NCBI GenBank assembly: GCA_023419095.1
Contig: JAEZYN010000093.1
Location: 1-12,263, forward strand
Length of the DNA stretch: 12,263 bases
Reading direction: 5' to 3'
Origin: Bacteroidota bacterium
GTDB lineage: Bacteria > Bacteroidota > Bacteroidia > Flavobacteriales > Weeksellaceae
The position numbers and the translations under genes are program-made. How positions within the stretch are numbered: the first letter of the stretch is position 1; each line of letters opens with the position of its first letter. Below the pieces are notes generated by a model that had not been told where the DNA came from, searched no databases, and saw only the letters and a list, made by a program, of their open reading frames with translations. This document shows, one piece after another, positions 1 to 6,676 of the stretch.

Positions 1-239
1 GGATTTCGTCCTCCGTTGTAGATGTGCGGCTGGTTTTGGTTCCGGCGCTTAATTGCCTTGCTACCGGTTTTATCATCTGCCACAATCACCCGAGCGGAAA
101 TCTAAACCCGAGCGCAGAAGACCGCAAGATTACGGACCAACTGAAAGAGGTCGGAAAAATTATGAGCATTAATCTGCTGGATCATCTTATCATTACTGAA
201 AAATCGTATTTCAGTTTTGCCGATGAAGGCTTAATTTAA
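1..239 (+). CDS. radC: RadC-family JAB/MPN domain protein, C-terminal part (cut by window edge)
   Basis: The reading frame is open from base 3 and continues upstream of the window, so the GTG at 24 is not a believable start. The visible ~79 residues carry the hallmark of the RadC JAB/MPN domain: HNHPSGN followed by a conserved Asp (pattern HxH...D, the zinc-binding set of JAMM-type folds), then a LLDHLIIT-like strand and the family's usual SFADEGL ending. RadC was once linked to DNA repair, but its biochemical role is unsettled. Short RadC copies are common on mobile elements of Bacteroidota, and the longer chromosomal form also exists; the missing N-terminus prevents telling which this is. 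It is the only plus-strand gene and converges on the phage genes, so it may lie just outside the element or be a separate cargo gene. Confidence 0.88.
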   Translation, partial: ISSSVVDVRLVLVPALNCLATGFIICHNHPSGNLNPSAEDRKITDQLKEVGKIMSINLLDHLIITEKSYFSFADEGLI

Positions 240-253
240 TTTTATCAACACTA

Positions 254-286
254 AAAAAAACCGCCAAACAAGGCGGTTTTTGTCGT
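254..286 (+). terminator. Bidirectional intrinsic terminator after radC
   Basis: A perfect 5-bp GC stem (CCGCC at 261-265, GGCGG at 272-276) with a 6-nt loop is flanked by an A-run on the left (253-260) and a T-run on the right (277-281). It lies 15 bases after the radC stop and can serve as a rho-independent terminator. Because of the A-run it may also stop transcription arriving from the Abi-like gene on the other strand. Confidence 0.85.
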
Positions 287-289
287 TTG

Positions 290-309
290 TATCCGTTTAC
301 AAACGGATA
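290..309. repeat. Inverted repeat, 9-bp arms with 2-nt centre
   Basis: TATCCGTTT and AAACGGATA form a perfect palindrome around a central AC. It sits between the convergent radC and Abi-like genes. A T-run follows within 6 bases (314-319), so it may be a second terminator hairpin for plus-strand transcription, or a protein-binding site. From about 328 to 357 there is a GC-rich patch (with GGC/GCC pairings around 330-339) before the Abi-like stop codon. I cannot assign it a function; this is one place where the element boundary could lie. Confidence 0.5.
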
Positions 310-357
310 TTGGGTTTTTAAAATTTTTCGGCTTCGCCGCTGTGCGTCTCGCCGGGA

Positions 358-1251
358 TTACCGTTCCTTTTTATGCAGCAAACTATAGTCTACAATATCC
401 ACGATTTTTTTATAGTTGTCACATGTTCGCTGATAGTAAAGTATCAGATCACTTAAGTATTTTGGATTAAACTTTTTTGCAAAATAAATCATGAATATAT
501 CAGCCATCCTATGTGAGTACATAGGATAATAAAATTCAAATTTACGGAGAAACAAAGTTATAACTTCGTCCGTTTTCTCTTTCGATATATTGGCGTCATG
601 AAAATCTTCGTGTAATAAGCTCAAAAATTGAAAAAACTTAAGGTAAACGTGCAGTTGCTTAATTGTTTCTTCTTCCAGAAATCCAAGTTCTAAATTGGCC
701 GAAGCAGCTATGAAGTGATTTTCTTTAAACCTTGATTCATTATACACTTGCAGCGAAAACTTTAATAAATAGAGAAAAATTTCTTCAACTGAATTCTTTT
801 CAAAAGAAAATTCATATTTCCTATTCACATCAATATTCGCAAATATCTCTGCGTTTCGATTAGCTAACGTTATTACTGAGGTGTTTACATCTCCGCCCAC
901 ATAACATAATTTTTCCAAGTTTCTTGAATATTCGTCGACTTTCCGATCTATTTTATCTAAATTATAGAATTCTGTCTGTTTAATGTTGAATGTATACTGA
1001 ACATAAAATGCAAAAAATGTAAAAACCACACCGAGCATACCAATAAAGGGCGCACTCATCCCTCCAAATGCGTCCCCTAATGTATTCAAATTACCAATAT
1101 CATAAAACCATTCTTTATGGCTTATTATATAGATACTGGAAACTATTATACTTATAGTAATAGTAAGTAGAATTAAAACAGTAAGTACAATTCCCAACTT
1201 AGCAAGCAACCACTTAAAGGCCAAGTTAAATCTTTGGTCTATCCAATGCAT
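358..1251 (-). CDS. Membrane protein of the putative phage abortive-infection (putAbiC-like) type
   Basis: The 297-aa protein has two predicted membrane spans, at about residues 18-43 and 67-88. Just before the second span is a GDAFGG...P motif (residues 59-67), and the span ends in a Gln-containing FYVQ. This 'GD-FGG-hydrophobic-Q' signature, followed by a long helical cytoplasmic region, is what I know from the putative abortive infection family (putAbiC-type, Pfam PF16872). The C-terminal half is rich in Phe, Tyr and Lys and has a YYPMYSHRM segment. No enzyme motif is visible. The start follows the upstream 79-aa gene by 11 bases, so the two are probably co-transcribed. The gene is visibly AT-richer than the terminase block, which suggests later acquisition. 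The inferred role is defence of the lysogen against other phages. The family assignment is from memory of the motif, not a search. Confidence 0.62.
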   Translation of the reverse strand: MHWIDQRFNLAFKWLLAKLGIVLTVLILLTITISIIVSSIYIISHKEWFYDIGNLNTLGDAFGGMSAPFIGMLGVVFTFFAFYVQYTFNIKQTEFYNLDKIDRKVDEYSRNLEKLCYVGGDVNTSVITLANRNAEIFANIDVNRKYEFSFEKNSVEEIFLYLLKFSLQVYNESRFKENHFIAASANLELGFLEEETIKQLHVYLKFFQFLSLLHEDFHDANISKEKTDEVITLFLRKFEFYYPMYSHRMADIFMIYFAKKFNPKYLSDLILYYQRTCDNYKKIVDIVDYSLLHKKER

Positions 1252-1262
1252 AGCAGATCACT

Positions 1263-1499
1263 TTATTTGTGGTTGCGATGTAAATATTTTTCTACCGTCG
1301 TTCTGGATAATTCATCCTTGAAATATATGCAGGTTCTGTGACCAAAAAAATTCTTGGCATCAACTTGACAAGTTAACCTTGTATCTAAAACATCAAGAAC
1401 AGTATAAACCTTTTGTTTATATACGTTCCACGTAGGATCGATTTCTATTTCATCGCCGACCTTAATGACCAAGGCATCTTTGATTTCTTTATCAGTCAT
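1263..1499 (-). CDS. Hypothetical protein, 78 aa
   Basis: I do not recognise this protein. I chose the ATG at 1499 because the longer frame back to 1538 would overlap the end of the upstream gene and adds an unlikely Arg/Cys-rich leader. The sequence alternates short charged and beta-like stretches (VGDEIEIDPTWN, KVYTVLDVLD, GHRTCIYFKDEL), compatible with a small beta-rich fold; two cysteines are present. It lies between the 86-aa gene (16-base gap) and the Abi-like membrane gene (11-base gap) and shares the AT-rich composition of the latter. It may therefore be an accessory or regulatory partner of that gene, which is inference from position only. Confidence 0.65.
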   Translation of the reverse strand: MTDKEIKDALVIKVGDEIEIDPTWNVYKQKVYTVLDVLDTRLTCQVDAKNFFGHRTCIYFKDELSRTTVEKYLHRNHK

Positions 1500-1515
1500 A
1501 ATAACGCTTTTAAAA

Positions 1516-1776
1516 CTACAAATTCTTCTCCTCCACAATCTCCATCAGCGCAGCGGCGAAGATGATTTTCTTTTCCGGTTCTGCTGCCAGATCGGTTTTG
1601 TCCTGGATGCGCTTCATGGCTTCAAAATGATTTTCATTATTTGCTTTGGCCACTTTTTCAATAATGTTGCGGAAAGGTTCTACCACATTGGCGTAGCGTT
1701 CCTGTAAAATGTTTTTTACTTCGGTTCTGGCAACTTCAAGAGCTTGAAGATTGCGGAAGGTGGTTTGTTGGGTCAT
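1516..1776 (-). CDS. Hypothetical helical protein downstream of the large terminase, 86 aa
   Basis: The ATG at 1776 lies 26 bases after the terminase stop. The open frame extends further upstream but there overlaps the end of the terminase gene, so the extension is a shadow. The protein is almost all helix-forming, with many Glu, Lys and Ala residues (for example EVARTEVKNILQERYANVV and EKKIIFAAALMEIVEEKNL), and could form a coiled coil. No known family is recognised. Its base composition resembles the terminase rather than the AT-rich pair that follows, so it may be the last gene of the packaging block even though a promoter-like box precedes it. Confidence 0.7.
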   Translation of the reverse strand: MTQQTTFRNLQALEVARTEVKNILQERYANVVEPFRNIIEKVAKANNENHFEAMKRIQDKTDLAAEPEKKIIFAAALMEIVEEKNL

Positions 1777-1790
1777 AAAATTGTGTTTCT

Positions 1791-1798
1791 CAAATATA
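1791..1798 (-). promoter_or_regulatory. Promoter-like -7 box TATATTTG before the 86-aa / Abi-like unit
   Basis: In the 26-base gap after the large terminase, the minus strand reads TATATTTG, a full match to the Bacteroidota -7 consensus TAnnTTTG. It would place a start point around 1784-1786, leaving a leader of about 8-10 nt before the ATG at 1776. No TTG is found at the usual -33 distance, so this rests on the -7 box alone. Confidence 0.4.
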
Positions 1799-1802
1799 CA
1801 AT

Positions 1803-3518
1803 TTAATGCGTCACCGGCGCATAACTGCCGCTGCTGGTCCGTACATTCTTCATAATATTCATGTACTTGGGGCGGCACATATAGTATTTCAGCGCATCGC
1901 TCATGTTTGTGGACCACATTGGGCGGCGGGCCATTGGGATGTTTTCTGATGATTTGTCTTTGTGGATCCTGCGCACGCCTTTTTTATCGGGTTTTACGAT
2001 CTGTTTGGCAACTTCCATGCTCGATTTCAGTTCGCGGCACTGCATCTGGTCAATTAATACTTTCGGCAGCTTCGTGTTGGTTTCAGAAAGCATTGCACGC
2101 ATCAGGTTGAATTCTTCTTCCTGCATAATCGTTGCCTGCCCGATACTCATAAGATTCACCTTCCAGCCGGTTGGTCTGTCGTTTTCAAATTCAATGGCAT
2201 TTTTTACCGCCGAAGCCCAGTCGCGCCCAACTTTGTGGTACTGGTTCCCGGAGCGGTCATAATACAGATCCAGAACTTTCATTTTATGATTGGCAAAGAA
2301 TTTCCTGAACTGTTCCGCGATTTCGGCTTCGCTTTGCTCAAGTGTCCAGAAGTTTTTCAGCAGGCGCTGCACCCAGCCCTGTTCCTGACCAACCACCAGC
2401 GAGATCATATCCCCGAAATCCATTCCGGCTTCCAGCTTCTGCCGGGTATTGATGTATTTCAGCCCGTCTGAAGTGATCGCCACCTGGTCCCCAAATCCAT
2501 AATTATCGAAAAATTCAAGGATTAAACCGTCATCGTAGAAGTTTTTAGCGTCGAGATACGGATAGAATTTCTCGCCCTGTTTTACTTCGTGCTTCATGGT
2601 GAGGATAGAAGGACGGAACTGCTCCGGGCCCAAAGATTTCAGCTGCTCCTGAAAGTATTCCAGCTTCAGGATGTCCGCATTCGCGAACGTGGAAACCATC
2701 AGGAACAGGGTAGAGTTGATGCGCACTTTTGCCAGGCGCTGCTGCCATCGGTACAAAGAGCGCTTTTGCCTGTCGTATTCTGCTGAATCTTTTTTCACCC
2801 AGGCTTTCACCATCTTTTCCTTGATTTCATTCACGATAAGCGACGCGTGCATGATGAGCTTGAGCTGCTCCGGGTTCATGTTCTTTTCCTGATCCAGAAT
2901 CCAGTCGTATTCGTTTGAGTTCAGGATATTGGGCATATCCGTTGTGAAGGTTTTACCCAGATAGTAGTGCGAATGCCCGAAACGCATTCCTTCACCACGA
3001 GCAGCAGGAAGGAGCTTATCTAATTTGTCCTTGACGAAATATTTTACTTCGTCGCCGAAAATATGCTGGTAAGAATCCCCGGCCATGGAGGAAACCACGT
3101 CCATGGAGGCCAGTTTGAAAAAACAGCCGTTGTAAAATGAAATGGTATGCTTATAGGAAATCGGTCTTTTGTACGGTTGCTTGAAATGTGCCGGCGGTCT
3201 TTCGTTGGCGACATAATGCATGCCTTCTTTAATTCCCATATCCTGCCAACCTTTGAGCATGGAGGGAACCGTATTCGCGAGCAAATTCGAGTAATAATCC
3301 CCGACGAAGGCAAAGTACGCACCGGGCATAGAACGCATAATTCTGATAGAGCGGCGTGCCTGTACCTGCGTGGTTTTACCCATCGCACGCCCGGCAATCA
3401 TGTACAGGTTTGTAGGATCGAGAACTTCAATGGCCATACCGGCCGAATTCACATAATGGATTTCGGCGTTTCCTTTGTAGGTCCCGGTTTGGTTCTCGAA
3501 AATTCTGTTGGATGCCAT
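1803..3518 (-). CDS. terL: Phage terminase large subunit (packaging ATPase and nuclease)
   Basis: This 571-aa protein has the full layout of a large terminase, the motor that pumps phage DNA into the prohead and cuts it. The ATPase half has a Walker A loop GRAMGKTT (residues 43-50), a Walker B strand ending in acidic residues (IFGDE, 153-157) and a coupling-type motif LMVSTFAN (273-280). The C-terminal half fits the RNase H-like nuclease fold: GMDFGD (Asp367, Asp370), a strand ending in Asp421 (LDLYYDRS), and a late Asp541 in the SDALKYYM helix. Usual length is 450-600 aa, so it appears complete, and all motifs are intact. The gene overlaps the 206-aa gene upstream by one base (TAATG), indicating translational coupling. 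It is the last recognisable virion gene in its direction; no portal gene follows. Confidence 0.93.
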   Translation of the reverse strand: MASNRIFENQTGTYKGNAEIHYVNSAGMAIEVLDPTNLYMIAGRAMGKTTQVQARRSIRIMRSMPGAYFAFVGDYYSNLLANTVPSMLKGWQDMGIKEGMHYVANERPPAHFKQPYKRPISYKHTISFYNGCFFKLASMDVVSSMAGDSYQHIFGDEVKYFVKDKLDKLLPAARGEGMRFGHSHYYLGKTFTTDMPNILNSNEYDWILDQEKNMNPEQLKLIMHASLIVNEIKEKMVKAWVKKDSAEYDRQKRSLYRWQQRLAKVRINSTLFLMVSTFANADILKLEYFQEQLKSLGPEQFRPSILTMKHEVKQGEKFYPYLDAKNFYDDGLILEFFDNYGFGDQVAITSDGLKYINTRQKLEAGMDFGDMISLVVGQEQGWVQRLLKNFWTLEQSEAEIAEQFRKFFANHKMKVLDLYYDRSGNQYHKVGRDWASAVKNAIEFENDRPTGWKVNLMSIGQATIMQEEEFNLMRAMLSETNTKLPKVLIDQMQCRELKSSMEVAKQIVKPDKKGVRRIHKDKSSENIPMARRPMWSTNMSDALKYYMCRPKYMNIMKNVRTSSGSYAPVTH

Positions 3519-4138
3519 TATTTACGCGGGTTATCTTCCATATTCAGGAATCTGAAAGGGATTTGATCTACTTCCAGCTTGGCGGCTTCTTTCACTTTCT
3601 CCGGAACATCCGGAAGGGCGTCGATAAATTGGGCAATGGTATTTCTGTCCTGTTTTTCTTCACCAAAAAGCGTGATATCTGTTGACAACACCTGAAGCTG
3701 TCTCATGATGTCCTCTTCCATTTCGCCAATATCCTCCTGATCGAGTTGCAGAACCGCTGCCATTTCCTTTAAAATCTTCACGGCATCCAGAAAGTCGCGG
3801 GAGTTTTTTGCGAGGCGTATTGCGGCTGTAAAAGCTTTCAGCATTTTATCGGCAATGAGTTCCTTCCAGGTCTTTTTAGAAAGTTCATTTTCCTGCGCAA
3901 AATAGGTGAGCGCATCACGGACCAGTTTCACGGCCTGATAACGCTGTAATTTATCGATGATGACTAAATGTTTGATGATCGCTTCTTTGTTCGGGAAATC
4001 AAAGGACCGGCGGTACATCCCCCAAATTTTCTCAAGCATCTGCATATAGGCAAGGAGTTTTGGGGGAACATTGTTCGGAGTTCCCGTTTCCAGAAATTCC
4101 AAAAGGTCTTCCAGTTCTATTTCGTCGAAATCGTGCAT
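3518..4138 (-). CDS. Hypothetical packaging-cassette protein, 206 aa, between TerS-like and TerL genes
   Basis: This acidic, strongly helical protein opens with an Asp/Glu/Leu-rich stretch (EIELEDLLEFLETG) and has a central helix region with basic patches (WKELIADKMLKAFTAAIRLAK). No enzyme motif is visible and I do not recognise the family. Its ATG immediately follows the stop of the preceding small gene, and its stop overlaps the terL start by one base (TAATG). The tight coupling makes a role in DNA packaging or terminase assembly likely. A small-terminase role is an alternative, but the 114-aa gene upstream has the better HTH. Confidence 0.78.
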   Translation of the reverse strand: MHDFDEIELEDLLEFLETGTPNNVPPKLLAYMQMLEKIWGMYRRSFDFPNKEAIIKHLVIIDKLQRYQAVKLVRDALTYFAQENELSKKTWKELIADKMLKAFTAAIRLAKNSRDFLDAVKILKEMAAVLQLDQEDIGEMEEDIMRQLQVLSTDITLFGEEKQDRNTIAQFIDALPDVPEKVKEAAKLEVDQIPFRFLNMEDNPRK

Positions 4139-4351
4139 TTATTTAAATCTTTTACCTAAAAGCCTTTCCTGCTCACGCAGGAATTTTTTGAACTTGCCAG
4201 TTTTGAGTAAAATGAATATCATCTCAACATCGCCTGCTGAATAAACTTCACACTGAATTTTAATCAGACTATCGCCTTTTACCTTGTCGGTCGGCATTTT
4301 TCTCTCATTCAGAAATTCTTGCGCGAGCTTAATTTGTTTTTTAATTTTCAT
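4139..4351 (-). CDS. Hypothetical small basic protein, 70 aa
   Basis: The ATG at 4351 was chosen because it begins one base after the upstream stop at 4353; the 13 further codons upstream lie inside that gene. The protein is basic at both ends (MKIKKQIKLAQ at the start, LLKTGKFKKFLREQERLLGKRFK at the end) with a short beta-like middle containing a single Cys. I recognise no family. Its place between the HTH small terminase and the 206-aa gene, with no gaps, makes it part of the packaging operon. Confidence 0.72.
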   Translation of the reverse strand: MKIKKQIKLAQEFLNERKMPTDKVKGDSLIKIQCEVYSAGDVEMIFILLKTGKFKKFLREQERLLGKRFK

Positions 4352-4352
4352 T

Positions 4353-4697
4353 TTATTCTGTATTAAAAAGTTCCTGTTTAATGTTTTCAATTCTCTGCTC
4401 TTCCCATTTTTTTTCCATCTGCTGTTTGGCGGTCAGGTTGCCTTTCTTTGCATTTTCCAAAGTGATTTTGTCCGTATCTGCCTGCGCGAGAAAAAGCCCA
4501 CGGCTGTACGCATCATGTACCGGAGTGCCGGCAGTACGGAAATCCCGAAGGAACAAACGCTTTTTCTTTTGTATTATCACCGCAATTTTATCCGCAGAGA
4601 AACCAACGGAAGCCAGTTCTGCAACGTAATCCTGCTCTTCAGCAGAAAGCGGGCACCAAATAGATACTGTTTCCTGTGGAGTGGGGAGATTCGACAT
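4353..4697 (-). CDS. Terminase small subunit-like HTH protein, 114 aa
   Basis: The ATG at 4697 comes one base after the PLD-like gene's stop; upstream codons in this frame lie within that gene. From about residue 18 to 50 there is a helix-turn-helix of the homeodomain-like type (EQDYVAELASVGFSADKIAV). This is followed by the pattern Ala-Tyr-x-Arg-Gly then helix then NAKKGNLTAKQQMEKKWEEQR, which is characteristic of phage small terminase and packaging HTH proteins (a 'Gly-Asn-x-x-Ala' helix after the DNA-binding part). The small subunit recognises phage DNA and loads the large subunit. The position two genes upstream of terL supports the call. The exact family is from memory of the pattern, so other HTH packaging adaptors remain possible. 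Confidence 0.72.
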   Translation of the reverse strand: MSNLPTPQETVSIWCPLSAEEQDYVAELASVGFSADKIAVIIQKKKRLFLRDFRTAGTPVHDAYSRGLFLAQADTDKITLENAKKGNLTAKQQMEKKWEEQRIENIKQELFNTE

Positions 4698-4698
4698 T

Positions 4699-5301
4699 TT
4701 AATATATTTTGTGCACGACTTTGCAGTCGTAGAATAACTGTTCTCTGAGTTCAAAAACTGTTTTGTCGTTTACGAAAATGTACTGTTCGTAACACGCATT
4801 CTTACTCCAGTTACCGGAACCTTCGATGCAGAAATCACCGAAATCGGTTTTCACCAAAGTGATTTTGCTGTGATTCCAGGTGTATATGACGCTCACATTT
4901 TCGTCAGCCATTGCCCAGCTGTTGATGGCATCGCAAACCTTCGGATTCCTGTGCTGCATAGAATCTGATATCAGCAGCTTGACGCGCCCGATCATGCCTT
5001 TGTGCTGCATTTCCTGCAGGGCTTCCAGTACGGCCAGATTCACGCTGTACGTTGTGGCGAACAGTTCTTTGATGAACTGCAGCTGCGCGATTTTCTGCAC
5101 GAACGTAAAAGCGTTGTAGCTCTGCATGGTCTGCATAAAGAAGATTTCACCGCGTTCCGGCAGCCGGGTTAATTCCTCGGGAAGATTATCCACTTTGTGG
5201 GCTTCCACATTGAGGAATCTAGAGGTAAAGGCGGAAGATTTCTCCTCCGCCTTTGGTTGGTTATTAGTGGTTACCCCGATGTCTTCTTTGCTGAACAGCA
5301 T
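4699..5301 (-). CDS. Phospholipase D-like (single HKD) protein in the packaging operon
   Basis: In this 200-aa protein, the C-terminal third holds one PLD-superfamily active-site motif: His144-Ser-Lys146, Asp153 or Asp156, then GSGN at 161-164, with a Glu at 172 that often follows this motif. The spacing between the Lys and the first Asp is slightly longer than the textbook HKD. The preceding region has a beta-alpha pattern (RVKLLISDS, VSVIYTW) typical of the fold. A single HKD suggests a dimeric Nuc/BfiI-type nuclease rather than a two-motif phospholipase. The first ~50 residues are unrelated and polar. Its ATG directly abuts the upstream stop (TAGATG), and the HTH small terminase follows after one base, so it is co-translated with the packaging machine. 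A role in DNA processing is inferred, not shown. Confidence 0.75.
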   Translation of the reverse strand: MLFSKEDIGVTTNNQPKAEEKSSAFTSRFLNVEAHKVDNLPEELTRLPERGEIFFMQTMQSYNAFTFVQKIAQLQFIKELFATTYSVNLAVLEALQEMQHKGMIGRVKLLISDSMQHRNPKVCDAINSWAMADENVSVIYTWNHSKITLVKTDFGDFCIEGSGNWSKNACYEQYIFVNDKTVFELREQLFYDCKVVHKIY

Positions 5302-6153
5302 CTATTTTTCAAATGTCTTGTTGAAATCTGTTTTCAGCCTTTCAGTGATCAGTTCAAATTTCTTTGAATGATAATCGTGGAGATGCGCTTTGGCTTTGTC
5401 GGCCTTATACTTGTTCACGGCTTTCTGCGCGTTTCCTCTTTGCTGAATCAGATCTGCTTCGCTCATTTCCTTCACTTCCTGCTCCAGCTTCAGGTCTGCC
5501 AGCTGGGGATGCTTGCCCAGAACTTTGCCCGGAGAATCACGGTAAAAATCAAGTTCTGCCTTGATGTCCTGATTCAGCTGGTATTCTTTCACCGCCTGGC
5601 TTGCAAGTTCATAGAGTTTGTCCTCGGCTTCGCCTGCGTCGGCAGCTTCCAGAGCCTGAGCATGTTTAGCTGCATACGCTTTGTAGGCTGTGATTTTGTC
5701 GGAAACGAGAATCTTGAACGCGTCCGGCGTTTTGGGATCGTTCAGAAATGGGTATTCGTCGCGGATCTTCAGGCCTTCCTGCGCTTCAGGATTTGAAGCC
5801 AGTTCGGCAAGGATTGGATTTGGTACCTGTACAGTCTTGGCCGCGAGTTCAGCTTCAATCTCTTCCGCAGTTTTACCTGAAATATCACTCGTTTTTGAAC
5901 CTTTCAATTCAAGATCGATCTCATCTTCTTCCTGTCCCGGCTTGTAAAGCGCGATTTCCTTGTCGGTAATACCGAGCTGTTTTTTTACTTCGTATTTCAG
6001 GTTCTCCAGTTTTTGCGGCGTGTAGCCGAGTTGGTAATGGTACACCTGTTTCACGCCTGCTACCTGAGCGTAGAGCTCGAGCAGTCTGTTGTAGAGTTTC
6101 TTATCCTTCAGGCTGTCTTTGTTTGCCAGGACTTTGATGAATTTAGATTTCAT
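5302..6153 (-). CDS. Hypothetical charged helical protein, 283 aa
   Basis: The protein is rich in Lys, Glu, Ala, Asp and Gln with no membrane span and few aromatic residues, and appears almost entirely helical. The N-terminal ~75 residues look like a compact domain (KLYNRLLELYAQVAGVKQVY, then GITDKEIALYKPG). The middle is an acidic linker (EEDEIDLELKG and Ala/Glu-rich stretches), and the last ~100 residues look like coiled coil. I recognise no family. A scaffold-like or packaging accessory role would fit the composition and the location ahead of the PLD-like and terminase genes, but nothing proves it. Its start overlaps the end of the membrane-protein gene upstream by 11 bases. Confidence 0.8.
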   Translation of the reverse strand: MKSKFIKVLANKDSLKDKKLYNRLLELYAQVAGVKQVYHYQLGYTPQKLENLKYEVKKQLGITDKEIALYKPGQEEDEIDLELKGSKTSDISGKTAEEIEAELAAKTVQVPNPILAELASNPEAQEGLKIRDEYPFLNDPKTPDAFKILVSDKITAYKAYAAKHAQALEAADAGEAEDKLYELASQAVKEYQLNQDIKAELDFYRDSPGKVLGKHPQLADLKLEQEVKEMSEADLIQQRGNAQKAVNKYKADKAKAHLHDYHSKKFELITERLKTDFNKTFEK

Positions 6154-6517
6154 AATAGTAGTTTTGAATGATATACAGTTTTCGGATGGCAGTGTAAACC
6201 AGGATCAGGCAGACGTAGAGCGGATTCAGCAGATTATCATCATAGTAAAGACCGACCAGCCACAATATACCTGCAACCATAAAGAAGAACACGGCAAGCA
6301 GATCGAGCAGTGCGAACAGGCATGATTTCTTATAAAACACGCCCTGCGGATTTTCATTCCGTTGCAGCTCCAGTACGGCAAATTCTGCAAAGAGAAAAAC
6401 GAAGAGCATTACCGCTTTTGCCGGATAGAAAAACCCCGGAAAGAAGATCTGCAGCGTTACTACCGCAAGAAGCAGCAGCACCTGGAGGTAAACAAAACGT
6501 CTGTGCCAGATATTCAT
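6143..6517 (-). CDS. Small polytopic membrane protein, 124 aa
   Basis: The ATG at 6517 is preferred: the open frame extends to 6619, but those codons cross the terminator of the previous unit. The protein has four likely membrane spans (about residues 8-25, 32-50, 64-90 and 96-112), with a polar loop QRNENPQG in the middle and a short C-terminal tail rich in Tyr and Asn. There is no signature motif. As the first gene of the packaging operon, translationally overlapping the next gene by 11 bases, it could be a holin-like or superinfection-related membrane protein. The four-span topology alone cannot decide, and I make no functional claim. Confidence 0.75.
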   Translation of the reverse strand: MNIWHRRFVYLQVLLLLAVVTLQIFFPGFFYPAKAVMLFVFLFAEFAVLELQRNENPQGVFYKKSCLFALLDLLAVFFFMVAGILWLVGLYYDDNLLNPLYVCLILVYTAIRKLYIIQNYYYEI

Positions 6518-6570
6518 ATCGTAATATTTGTACGAAGATGGGGAAGTGCGTTCGCATTGGTTGTGACGCA

Positions 6571-6619
6571 GTGAGAACTCAAAAAAAAACGCCCTCGCCA
6601 GAGGCGGGACGGTTCTCAC
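6571..6619 (-). terminator. Strong intrinsic terminator nested inside an 8-bp inverted repeat
   Basis: On the minus strand a GC-rich stem (CCGCCTC...GAGGGCG, one bulged base, TGGC loop; about 6588-6607) runs into nine T's, a classic rho-independent terminator. It lies about 70 bases after the stop of the 105-aa gene and just ahead of the packaging operon. The terminator is enclosed by GTGAGAAC (6571-6578) and GTTCTCAC (6612-6619), which could close an outer stem. Another perfect stem, CGCCTG/CAGGCG (6629-6634 with 6642-6647), precedes it in transcription order, so the transcript tail has two stacked hairpins. Confidence 0.8.
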
Positions 6620-6676
6620 AACAAGCAGCGCCTGGTTTGAGCAGGCGGGCTAAATATTATTTACTAATTTCTGGTA

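Noticed and set aside
24..239. A complete 71-aa gene starting at the GTG at 24
   Set aside because: The frame is open to the window edge and the upstream codons read as the preceding part of the RadC domain, so the gene is simply cut by the window.
290..345. tRNA remnant as an integration site
   Set aside because: The palindrome and GC-rich patch do not fit a cloverleaf: there is no T-arm GTTCGA-type sequence and no CCA-end arrangement.
1777..1917. N-terminal extension of the 86-aa gene
   Set aside because: The extension overlaps the 3' end of the large terminase and has a Cys/His-rich sequence unlike the rest; the ATG at 1776 fits the gap and the promoter-like box.
3147..3566. 139-codon open frame on the plus strand
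   Set aside because: It lies antisense to the large terminase and the end of the 206-aa gene, has no recognisable domain, and the minus-strand frame has full terminase motifs.
4284..4748. 154-codon open frame on the plus strand with a hydrophobic start
   Set aside because: It is antisense to three tightly coupled genes including the HTH small terminase. The hydrophobic start reflects the Lys/Asn-rich codons on the other strand.
5368..5796. 142-codon open frame on the plus strand
   Set aside because: It is a shadow of the Lys/Glu/Ala-rich 283-aa gene, and the composition (Phe, Val, Cys, Leu rich) is typical of antisense reading.
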